This document shows positions 26,649 through 35,100 of a DNA stretch of 49,800 bases, piece after piece (within the stretch, counting starts at the first letter, position 1; every line of letters starts with the position of its first letter). Source of the stretch: Bacteroidota bacterium. GTDB taxonomy: Bacteria; Bacteroidota; Bacteroidia; Cytophagales; UBA9547. The stretch spans positions 1-49,800 of the forward strand of contig RDZG01000082.1 in assembly GCA_004293915.1 (NCBI GenBank), written 5' to 3'. The translations under genes and the position numbers were made by a program. The notes below the pieces were generated by a model that was not told the DNA's origin, made no database searches, and saw only the letters and a list, made by a program, of their open reading frames with translations.

Positions 26649-27677
26649 ATGGAAAACTTTGATGAATATTTAAGACAGGGTGAACCGAACAAAGTAGAGA
26701 AAGCAAAAGTTTGGAAAACAGCTATTGGCTTGCAACAAGTGGATGGCTTAAAACCGTCAGAATATCTCATTGAAACTGCCAAACAAAACATTGAAGGCGA
26801 TATAACTATTGATGAAGTAAAAAAACGGATTGAAAGTTACTACCAACAACACCCAACCAAATCAGACGAAGACCGAACCGAAGAAGCCGACAAGGTTTCG
26901 GCACGAATTGCTGAAATGTTGAGCGAGCAGACCTTTACATTTTCACCCGCAGAATACCTGAACATTCATCGTAGATTGTTTACAGGAATTTACAAATTCG
27001 CAGGGAAAATTCGTGATTACAATATTACAAAAAAAGAATGGGTGTTGAATGGCGAAACCGTACTTTATGCAAGTGCAGATAGTTTGAAATCAACCTTAGA
27101 ATACGACTTTGAGCAAGAAAAAAAATATAGCTATAAAGGATTAAGCGAACAAGAAATTATTGAACACATCGCTCGCTTTATTTCTAACTTGTGGCAAATT
27201 CACATTTTTGGAGAAGGCAACACACGTACAACAGCCATTTTCTTGATCAAATATTTGCGAAAATTAGGATTTAAAAACGTAAACAACGATCTGTTTGCCA
27301 ACTATTCTTGGTATTTCCGAAATGCATTGGTAAGAGCTAACTACGAAGACTTGTTAAAGGGGATTTACAGAACAGAAAAGTTTTTAATTCTTTTTCTTTC
27401 AAACTTATTGCTCAAAGGAAATTATATGCTAAAAAATCGTGAAATGCACATTCTTGCTGATACTGTAAATGACACTGTAAAACAACAAATTGACACTGCA
27501 AATGACACTGTATTTTTATTGATTAAGCAAAACAACAAAATAACTGCTAACGAAATAAGTGAAGGCTTGAAATTGAGTTTAAGCACCGTAAAACGTAAAA
27601 TTAAAGAGCTTAAAAACAACGGTAAAATAGAACGTATTGGTAGTGATAAAACAGGATATTGGAAAATTACAGAATAA
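26649..27677 (+). CDS. Fic-domain protein with C-terminal winged helix
   Basis: A 342-residue Fic protein, an enzyme family that usually transfers AMP to target proteins. The active site HIFGEGNTR is complete (H185, F187, E189, G190, N191, R193). The N-terminal 65 residues look like a built-in VbhA-type antitoxin (TAIGLQQVDGLKPSEYL and EGDITIDEVKKRIESYY); the inhibitory glutamate position seems to be an aspartate (D32), if I align it correctly. The flap region (WVLNGETVLYAS) precedes the active site. Residues about 278-342 form a winged helix-turn-helix (ITANEISEGLKLSLSTVKRKIKEL). A Thr/Asn/Asp repeat (ADTVNDTVKQQIDTANDTV) joins the two parts. It lies between repeat copies 2 and 3. Confidence 0.92.
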   Translation: MENFDEYLRQGEPNKVEKAKVWKTAIGLQQVDGLKPSEYLIETAKQNIEGDITIDEVKKRIESYYQQHPTKSDEDRTEEADKVSARIAEMLSEQTFTFSPAEYLNIHRRLFTGIYKFAGKIRDYNITKKEWVLNGETVLYASADSLKSTLEYDFEQEKKYSYKGLSEQEIIEHIARFISNLWQIHIFGEGNTRTTAIFLIKYLRKLGFKNVNNDLFANYSWYFRNALVRANYEDLLKGIYRTEKFLILFLSNLLLKGNYMLKNREMHILADTVNDTVKQQIDTANDTVFLLIKQNNKITANEISEGLKLSLSTVKRKIKELKNNGKIERIGSDKTGYWKITE

Positions 27678-27706
27678 AATGAAAACTGCACGAGAAACAA
27701 AAAGGG

Positions 27707-27953
27707 CAGCAACCAACAATGGATTAATCGTTATGCTGTACAAAGCCAAAAAAAATAGAATTGTGTAAAAGTGAGCAGCTAATATGCGAAAATAATGCAG
27801 AAATATATCTCAAATTACGATTTTGCAAGCTCGTATTTAAAACCGTAGATTTGTGCAATGGCACATCAGAATGAATAAACAGAAACTTTATTAAGACAAA
27901 TAGAACATCTTTTGTAGTTTTTGCATTGAAAAATGGACATATAAGTAAGTTAG
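27707..27953 (+). repeat. Repeat copy 3: long promoter module with alternative tail
   Basis: This copy extends further left than copies 1 and 2: from CAGCAACC at 27707, then ATGCTGTACAAAGCC at 27733 onward, it parallels copy 4 with an internal deletion of about 100 bases. The promoter is intact (TTTG 27822-27825, 20 bases, TAGATTTG 27846-27853, ATG 27858). The mini frame reads MAHQNE and stops. The tail to 27953 is of the copy 2 type. It begins 30 bases after the fic stop and ends 79 bases before darT. Confidence 0.82.
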
Positions 27954-28032
27954 GCGATATTGTCGTACAAAAAACGAGAATTCATTATGCTAATTAAAAT
28001 TAGTTTAGTATATTTATTTTTTATAAAAAAAT

Positions 28033-28689
28033 ATGAGTAAAATCAATATTGCTGTTTATCGAATGACACACATTGATAATATACCACACATTCTTGAATT
28101 TGGTATTACTCAAAAAAAATCTATAAATTCTAATCCAAATTTTGTTAAAGTAGGAGATTTAAGCTTGATTGATAATAGAGATAACAAAATTGTAACTGTT
28201 GATAATGGTGATTTCTTAAACTTAAATTCAAAAAGTATTAAATTAGGAGATTTTATACCTTTTTATTTTGGCATAAAAATGCCTATGTTATACATTATGC
28301 AAATAGGTGGTAATTTTGTTGAAAAAGCAACTAAACCAGAAGATATAATATATTTAGTTTGTTCCATTGATAAAATAAATGAAGCAGATTTAGATTTTTA
28401 CTTTAGCGATGGACACGGCACAAACAATTACACTTCTTTTTATGAAAAAAGTAAAATTGACAGACTAAATGAAATAATTGATTGGAATTCCATTAAAGCA
28501 CAATATTGGGCAGGTAATGAAAATTTAAATGTTAAACGAAAAAAGCAAGCAGAATTTTTAGTCTCAGATGACTTGAATCCTAATCTGATAATTGGCTTTG
28601 GATGTTATAATGAAATTGCGAAAAATAGATTACTAGAAATGGGAGTTGAAGAAAGTAAGATAAAAGTTATTCCCAACGGATATTTTTAA
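28033..28689 (+). CDS. darT: DarT: DNA thymidine ADP-ribosyltransferase toxin
   Basis: A 218-residue DUF4433/DarT-family toxin, which attaches ADP-ribose to thymidine in single-stranded DNA and blocks replication or phage growth. Motifs seen: the N-terminal YRMTH NAD-binding segment (R10, T12, H13), FIPFYFGIKMPMLY (about 74-87), SDGHGTNNYTSFY (about 125-137), and the catalytic glutamate E174 in KRKKQAEFLV. Length is typical. The antitoxin DarG begins 12 bases later. The only clear promoter upstream is in repeat copy 3, about 180 bases away. Confidence 0.92.
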   Translation: MSKINIAVYRMTHIDNIPHILEFGITQKKSINSNPNFVKVGDLSLIDNRDNKIVTVDNGDFLNLNSKSIKLGDFIPFYFGIKMPMLYIMQIGGNFVEKATKPEDIIYLVCSIDKINEADLDFYFSDGHGTNNYTSFYEKSKIDRLNEIIDWNSIKAQYWAGNENLNVKRKKQAEFLVSDDLNPNLIIGFGCYNEIAKNRLLEMGVEESKIKVIPNGYF

Positions 28690-28701
28690 TACATTGCGAC
28701 T

Positions 28702-29739
28702 ATGATAAAATATGTAACTGGAAACATCTTAGATAGTGAAGCTGAAGCACTTATAAATACTGTAAATACTGATGGTATTATGGGTAAAGGCATTGCTTTG
28801 CAGTTTAAAAAAGCATTTCCAACAAATTTTAAATTATATCAACAAGCTTGTAAAGATAAAATTGTTGATATCGGTAAATTGTTTACTACAAAAGATAGTA
28901 ACATTACTTCTGGTACAAAATATATTATAAATTTCCCAACTAAACAAAGTTGGAGAAAACCATCAGAATATTCATTTATAGAGAGTGGATTAGATGATTT
29001 ATTAAGAGTTTTACAAGTGAATAATATTAAAAGCATTGCAATCCCACCACTTGGTGCAGGAAATGGAGGCTTGGAATGGGTACGAGTAAAAAACATTATA
29101 GAAAGAAAATTAAGTAACTCAAATATTGATATTTTAGTTTACGAACCAAATACAATTATTAAAGAACACTTAAAAACTGAACGCATCAAACTTACAGATG
29201 CAAGAGCATTATTATTATTTGTTTTATACGATTTGGTAAAAAATGGTGAATATGTATCTGAATTTTCAAGTGAAAAAATATGCTATTTTTTACAAAGATT
29301 AGGTGCTAAAAAGTATTTTAAATTAAACTTTACACCTAATTTTTATGGTCCTTATTCTGGCAAAGTTAAGTACATACTTAACATTTTGAATGGAAGTTAC
29401 ATTGTGGGATATAGTGATATGGACAAAAAACCATTTGAACCTTTAACATTAGTTGCTAATGGTTATGAAGATGTTAAAAAACATATTGAAAATGATGAAA
29501 ATTTAATAGACTTAGCAAATAAAACTACGAAGTTTCTAAATGGTTTTTACTCTGATTTCGCGTTAGAATTGCTCTCTAGTTTAGATTTTTTATCATTAGA
29601 ACTTAATACTACCAACATAGATGAATTGACTCAAAAACTAGAGTCTTGGAGTGATAGAAAAAGAAGTTTATTTTCTAATCCAAAATACATTCATATATCT
29701 ATAAATCACCTACAAAAAATGTGCAATAACATCTCCTAA
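28702..29739 (+). CDS. darG: DarG: macrodomain antitoxin, DNA ADP-ribosyl glycohydrolase
   Basis: A 345-residue DarG. Residues about 1-155 are a macrodomain (ALINTVNTDGIMGKGIALQF, PPLGAGNGGLEW), which removes ADP-ribose from thymidine. Residues about 165-345 form the helical C-terminal region found in DarG proteins, which is thought to bind DarT or DNA. The conserved macrodomain lysine/glycine segment GIMGKGIAL is intact, so the antitoxin should be active. It follows darT by 12 bases and is followed at once by repeat copy 4. Confidence 0.92.
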   Translation: MIKYVTGNILDSEAEALINTVNTDGIMGKGIALQFKKAFPTNFKLYQQACKDKIVDIGKLFTTKDSNITSGTKYIINFPTKQSWRKPSEYSFIESGLDDLLRVLQVNNIKSIAIPPLGAGNGGLEWVRVKNIIERKLSNSNIDILVYEPNTIIKEHLKTERIKLTDARALLLFVLYDLVKNGEYVSEFSSEKICYFLQRLGAKKYFKLNFTPNFYGPYSGKVKYILNILNGSYIVGYSDMDKKPFEPLTLVANGYEDVKKHIENDENLIDLANKTTKFLNGFYSDFALELLSSLDFLSLELNTTNIDELTQKLESWSDRKRSLFSNPKYIHISINHLQKMCNNIS

Positions 29740-30074
29740 CAGCAACTACAATGGATGTGGGCAATTGGCTTAAATAAGTAGGGAAGTTGGTTTTGTATTT
29801 GGGATAATATGACAAAACCGTAGAATGGGCTTATTAGTCCCAAAGCAACTGTAGTCAGAACGTTTGTCTTAATGCTGTACAAAGCCAAAAAAAATAGAAT
29901 TGGATAAAAGAGAGTAGCTAAGTTGCGAAAATAAAGCAGAAATATATCTCAAATTATGATTTTGCAAGCTCATATTTAAAACCGTAGATTTGTGCAATGG
30001 CACATCAGACTGAATTTGAAAAACTAAAAAAAGGGCAATTAGTTGGTACGAAACAACTGCGTTTGAACGGAATG
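29740..30074 (+). repeat. Repeat copy 4: full-length module forming the promoter and start of the LRR kinase
   Basis: The longest copy. It starts with CAGCAACTACAATGGAT right at the darG stop, has a middle segment of about 100 bases missing from copy 3, then ATGCTGTACAAAGCC at 29872, the promoter (TTTG 29961-29964, 20 bases, TAGATTTG 29985-29992) and ATG 29997. The shared part continues 78 bases into the kinase gene. A spaced inverted pair ACTACA (29745-29750) / TGTAGT (29850-29855) lies in the left part. This looks like the source copy of the family, because here the module runs into a complete gene. Confidence 0.82.
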
Positions 30075-31310
30075 GAGTTGCGTGATTTCCCTTCCGAAAT
30101 TTTTGACTTGGCTGAAAGCCTAGAACTGCTCGATCTTTCGGGAAATCAATTGAGCAAGATTCCAAATGAGATTTTGGGTTTACAAAAACTAAAAATTGCT
30201 TTCTTTTCGTTTAATCAATTCGAGTATTTTCCTGAAATACTTTCGCAATTACCTCATTTGGAGATGATTGGTTTTAAGTCTAATCAAATAAAACATGTTT
30301 CGGAAGATGCTTTACCAGATCAATTGCGATGGTTGATTCTGACTCAAAACCAAATTGCGGTGCTTCCTAAATCTATAGGAACTAAACATCGACTCCAAAA
30401 GCTTATGTTGGCTGGAAACAAACTCCGCACCTTGCCCGATGAGCTTAGTGAATGCAAAAACTTGGAACTTTTACGAATTTCTGCTAATTGTTTTGAGTCT
30501 TTGCCAGATTGGATTTGGCAAATGCCTCGTCTTGCTTGGTTGGCTTATAGTGGTAATTTGTTTGCATCAAGCAATGAAGCTCAACAAGCATATAAAACCT
30601 TTGATTGGCAAGATTTTGCAATAGAACAAAAGATTGGCGAAGGTGCATCGGGTGTTATTTCTAAAGCAACTTATCTGCCTACTAAAGAATTGGTTGCTGT
30701 AAAAGTATTTAAAGGAGATATTACAAGCGATGGTTTGCCAGAAAGCGAAATGCAAGCGTGTATGAAAGCTAATACAAATCCTAATTTGATAAAAATAAAA
30801 GGCACAATCGCTCGACATCCTGAATCGAAGCTGGGTTTGGTTTTAGAACTATTGCCCGAATCGTATAAAAACCTTGGTGGTCCGCCTAATTTCGATACAT
30901 GTACACGTGATGTCTTTGATAATCATCCTAAATATGCTATAAATGATGTTTTAAACATTGTTTTACAAACTGCTGAAGTGTGTAATCATTTTCATGAAAA
31001 CGGTATTACGCATGGCGATTTGTATGCACACAATATATTGATTAATAATGACAAACACATCTACTTGAGCGACTTTGGTGCAGCTACAGTATATCATACA
31101 CATCGAAAAAAACATGAGCAAATAGAGATTAGAGCTTGGGGTTGTTTGCTTGATGATTTGCTCGAAAACTGTTTGAATACACAATCTAACAACAATCAAC
31201 TATATCAACGATTAGTTGATTTAAAAAATAAGTGTATGAATAATATTGTAAACCAAAGACCAGATTTTGAAGAAGTCATACGCATACTAAAAACGTTTAA
31301 TCAAAGTTAA
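29997..31310 (+). CDS. Leucine-rich-repeat serine/threonine protein kinase
   Basis: A 437-residue cytoplasmic protein. Residues about 20-190 are six to seven leucine-rich repeats (for example SLELLDLSGNQLSKIPNEI, LRWLILTQNQIAVLPKSI). Residues about 206-437 are a protein kinase domain: G-loop GEGASG (214-219), ATP lysine K236 in VAVKVF, catalytic loop HGDLYAHN (D341, an HGD variant of HRD), and the metal-binding DFG at 359-361. The essential residues are present, so it should be active. No membrane segment is visible. The ATG is five bases after a consensus -7 box, so the mRNA may be leaderless. The target is unknown; nearby toxin systems suggest a defence or signalling role. Confidence 0.9.
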   Translation: MAHQTEFEKLKKGQLVGTKQLRLNGMELRDFPSEIFDLAESLELLDLSGNQLSKIPNEILGLQKLKIAFFSFNQFEYFPEILSQLPHLEMIGFKSNQIKHVSEDALPDQLRWLILTQNQIAVLPKSIGTKHRLQKLMLAGNKLRTLPDELSECKNLELLRISANCFESLPDWIWQMPRLAWLAYSGNLFASSNEAQQAYKTFDWQDFAIEQKIGEGASGVISKATYLPTKELVAVKVFKGDITSDGLPESEMQACMKANTNPNLIKIKGTIARHPESKLGLVLELLPESYKNLGGPPNFDTCTRDVFDNHPKYAINDVLNIVLQTAEVCNHFHENGITHGDLYAHNILINNDKHIYLSDFGAATVYHTHRKKHEQIEIRAWGCLLDDLLENCLNTQSNNNQLYQRLVDLKNKCMNNIVNQRPDFEEVIRILKTFNQS

Positions 31311-31342
31311 ACGTATAAATATTAAACACAAATCGCATCAAC

Positions 31343-31380
31343 AAAAAAGTCTTACTATGTTTATGAAACTTAGTAAGACT
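31343..31380 (-). terminator. Intrinsic terminator, minus-strand gene 31404-31754
   Basis: Arms 31348-31362 and 31366-31380 pair with one mismatch (AGTCTTACTA with TAGTAAGACT) and a three-base loop. On the minus strand a T6 run follows (A at 31343-31348), which suits the gene ending at 31404. It can also fold for the plus-strand kinase ending at 31310. Confidence 0.75.
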
Positions 31381-31403
31381 TATATAAACGTTTTGTAAAT
31401 AAA

Positions 31404-31754
31404 TTAGGCTTTTGATTTTGATGTAGGTCTTTTGCGTTCTGATTTGCGAACGCCACCTGCTTTCTCGTATTCGTTGCTGTTTTTGCCATATCGAGCAGCT
31501 ACAGATAACAACACTTGTTCATTGATGTCTTGCAACTCTTTTTCGAGTGCAGTAAACTGATTTAGCTTCTCATCTATTTGCGAAAGCATGGTGTTGTATA
31601 AATCAAGCATTGATTTCGCCATATTTATCTTCGACATATAAAATCCAGTCGATATACCGTTTCCAAAATCGAGTGATGGGTCTATCGAATTTAATCCTAA
31701 TAAACGCATGCTTGCTTTTTCTAGTGTTGGGGAGGTTTTCTTTGTTCTTGCCAT
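31404..31754 (-). CDS. Hypothetical protein with charged C-terminus
   Basis: A 116-residue soluble protein. The ATG at 31754 (MARTKKTSPTLEKASMRLLG) is preferred to an upstream in-frame start at 31793 that would add a hydrophobic Tyr-rich stretch. The middle is a coiled-coil-like helix pair (about 40-80), followed by AARYGKNSNEYEKAGGVRKSERKRP. Similar small proteins with RYGKxSxEYExAGG followed by KSERK occur in Bacteroidota and cyanobacteria, without known function. It has its own terminator, and an array of eleven palindromes lies 110-230 bases upstream of its start. Confidence 0.75.
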   Translation of the reverse strand: MARTKKTSPTLEKASMRLLGLNSIDPSLDFGNGISTGFYMSKINMAKSMLDLYNTMLSQIDEKLNQFTALEKELQDINEQVLLSVAARYGKNSNEYEKAGGVRKSERKRPTSKSKA

Positions 31755-31862
31755 GAGTATAAAATTAATATTATAATACAAGTATATATACAATAATTAC
31801 ATTATCATAATTTTTTAAATAAATATTTTAAAAATAACATAAATATCTTCGTATTTATTTAC

Positions 31863-32095
31863 AAAACTTAAGTTGTATCAAGTAAAACTTAAGTTGTATC
31901 GAGTAAAACTTAAGTTGTATCAAGTAAAACTTAAGTTGTATCGAGTAAAACTTAAGTTGTATCAAGTAAAACTTAAGTTGTATCAAGTAAAACTTAAGTT
32001 ACATCGACTAAAACTTAAGTTGTATCAAGTAAAACTTAAGTTGTATCAAGTAAAACTTAAGTTGTATCGAGTAAAACTTAAGTTTTATCAATTAA
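31863..32095. repeat. Tandem array of eleven 21-bp units, each with the palindrome AACTTAAGTT
   Basis: The perfect 10-bp palindrome AACTTAAGTT occurs at 31865 and then every 21 bases to 32075, eleven times without exception. The linkers (mostly GTATCAAGTAA or GTATCGAGTAA) vary more than the palindromes. The spacing is two DNA helical turns, so all palindromes face the same side of the helix. It lies upstream of the minus-strand gene 31404-31754 and just beyond the end of the transglutaminase gene. Because 21 is a multiple of three, one frame stays open (repeating KLYQVKL), which I regard as a by-product. Confidence 0.9.
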
Positions 32096-32130
32096 AAAGA
32101 CCTACTAAGTTTTAAAAACTTAGTAGGTCT
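32094..32130 (-). terminator. Intrinsic terminator of the transglutaminase gene
   Basis: Perfect 15-base arms at 32098-32112 and 32116-32130 (outer part AGACCTACTAAG with CTTAGTAGGTCT) and a three-base loop. On the minus strand a short T run follows (A at 32094-32098). The transglutaminase gene stops at 32160. The stem core resembles that of the terminator at 31348. Confidence 0.75.
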
Positions 32131-32159
32131 ATCGAAAAACTTAGTAAATATAGCAAAAA

Positions 32160-35100
32160 CTATACTTTTCTCAAATCAAGTGTAAATGGAAAGTCTTCGT
32201 CTATTACTTCGTTAGGGATTTCGTTTAATACGATTCCGCTACCTTCGGGTATAAACTCGGTAAGGGTTTCAAATCCAGGTGTAATTTGCAGTGCATCAGG
32301 AGTATGACCAATCTCCCAAAAGCGATTGATTCTTCTTGATTCGGCTTCGTAGCTGTTTACAGGGAATGTGTCGTAACTGCGTCCACCGGGATGACTTACA
32401 TAATACTTGCAACCGCCTATTGATCGCTTTGTCCACGTATCAATTACATCAAAAACAAGTGGACTTTGAGCCTGAATGCTTGGATGCAAAGCAGATGGAG
32501 GATTCCAAGCTTTGTAACGCACACCAGCCACGTATTCGCCATTAACACCTGTGTTTTTAATGTGTATGCGTTTGCCATTACACATTAATATATGTCTGTT
32601 GTTTGTCATTCCGCTGATTTTCACTTGTACTTTCTCGAGCGAAGAGTCTACATATCGAGCCGTGCCAGAGCTTGTGGTTTCTTCGCCAAGTACATGCCAA
32701 GGTTCGATAGCCATGCGGACTTCGAGTTCGAGTTCGGCTATTTGCACTTTGCCATAAACAGGGAATCGAAACTCATAAAATGCTTCGAGCCACGATTCTG
32801 AGAAAGGATAACCAAACTCTTGCAAGTCTTGACATACTTCTTTCATGTCATTCATGCAATAATGAGGCAAAAGAAAGCGATCGTGCAGCTCTGTACCCCA
32901 ACGCACAAGCTTTCCTTTGTATGGTTTTTGCCAAAACATCGAAACCAATGAACGAATAAGCAACAATTGCAACATACACATTTGAAAATGAGGCGGCATA
33001 TCAAAGGCTCTAAACTCCAAAATACCTAATCTGCCTGCACTGCTATCTGGCGAATAGAGTTTATCGATACAAAACTCTGCACGATGTGTATTGCCTGTGA
33101 TGTCAGTCAATAAATGTCTTAATAATCTATCTGTTAACCAAAACGGAACTTCTTGATTGTCTTTGATTTGACTAAAAGCTATTTCGAGTTCGTATAATTT
33201 ATCATCTCTGCCCTCATCAACACGAGGAGCCTGACTTGTGGGACCTATAAAAGGACCTGCAAACAAATAAGAAAGACCAGGATGATGCTGCCAATAAGTG
33301 ATTAGGCTTCGGATAAGGTCTGGTCTGCGAAGCAAAGGACTATCAATTGGCTTTGCACCACCTATAGTTATATGATTGCCACCACCTGTGCCTGTGTGCC
33401 TGCCATCGGTCATGAATTTTTCGCAACCTAATCGAGCTTGTTTTGCTTGCTCAAAGAGTTTGCCAAAGTTATCTTTTACCTCGTTCCATGTTTGGGCTGG
33501 ATGTATGTTTACTTCTATCACACCAGGGTCTGGTGTAACCATAATATTTACTATACGGTTATCTTTTGGAGGCGTATATCCCTCAATCACAACAGGATAT
33601 TTTAACTCTTTAGCCACAGCCTCGATAGTCGAAAGTATTTGAGCATATTGCTCCAATTGTTTGAGAGGCGGCACAAAAATATGCAGCTTGCCATCACGAG
33701 GTTCGATACATAAACTCGAACGTACAACGTATGTAGGTTCGTCTATAAAGGTATATTTAACAGGATTTTTAGTATAATCGGGTAGGGGAGGCAAATCGTC
33801 AAACAAATCGGCTTCGTACTGATTTTCTTGCTTATTTGCATCCATATAATCTATTCTATCGAGCGGCAAACGCAAGCCAATGGGAGAGTTTCCGGGTATC
33901 AAAAACAAATGTTTTCTTCGCATATTCCATTTGCTACTTAGCCATCTGTTCTTTTCATAACTCCACTCAACAGGCAACACATATCCCACAGGATTTCCCA
34001 TATCTTTCTGAAGTAAATCGACTAAAAACTGACGTTCGATTGGACTTTTGAGGTCTTTTTCTAAAGGATTTACATTCGATGGAATATTTCCTTCGCTCAT
34101 CAGATAATAAAAAACATCTTCATACGCTTTCTGAACAAAAGCAGAGCTTAGGTTTAGTTTCTTTGCCAAACTATCGGCAAACTTTGCAGCTTCTGTGTTA
34201 CTATATTTATAATTTTTGTTGATGTCGGCAAGCAAAGCGGCATCGTTCCACAAAGGCACATTGTCTTTTCGCCAATATAAACCAAAAGCCCATCGAGGAA
34301 GCAACTCACCGGGATACCATTTGCCTTGTCCATAATGCAACAAACCACCTTTTGTAAAGCTTTTTTGCAAACGAATAAACAAATCGTTAGCACGCTCTCG
34401 CTTTAGCTTTCCATCGGCATCGGTGTTCCATTGTTCGCTTTCCATATCGTCAATCGAAACAAAAGTAGGCTCGCCTCCCATTGTCATACGCACATCATGT
34501 TTCTGCAAATCAGCCTCTACTTTGTTGCCCAAAGCATCCATTGCAGCCCATTGTTGTTCTGTATAAGGCTTTGTTACACGAGGATCTTCGTGAATACGTG
34601 TTACTGTATTAGAATACTCCATTGTGCTTTCACAAAAATCGAGCATACCTGTGATTGCAGCAGCACTATCATAATGCGGAGTGCATGCCAAAGGGATATG
34701 ACCCTCTGTTGCAAACAAACCAGAAGTTGCATCTAAGCCAACCCAACCAGCACCAGGGATAAAAACCTCGCACCAAGCGTGCAAATCGGTTACATCTTCG
34801 GCAACACCAGCCGGACCATCGAGTGGTTTCTCATCGGGCTTTAATTGAATCGAATAACCAGACACAAAACGACTTGCAATACCTAAATGACGAAACAAAT
34901 TGACCATCAGCCAAGTATAATCTCGACACGAACCCCATTTAGATTCGATAGTTTGCTCACACGATTGCACACCAGTATCTAAACGTACGGTATAATTTAA
35001 TGTATTATGAATCAAACTGTTAATCATCACTAAGAAATCAATCGTTTCCTTTGGCGACAAATCTATTTGCTTGACTAATTTTAATAATTCAGTACCAGCT

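Noticed and set aside
27949-27955. GTTAGGC as an integron attC core site in repeat copy 3
   Set aside because: The matching position in copy 2 reads GTTGGCA and no partner RYYYAAC site is placed correctly; kept only as a hint.
31863-32095. Possible CRISPR array
   Set aside because: Units are contiguous 21-mers without unique spacers and there are no cas genes.
31873-32115. Open frame for an 80-residue KLYQVKL-repeat protein
   Set aside because: It is only the translation of the 21-bp array; its length follows from a unit divisible by three, and the conserved part is a DNA palindrome.
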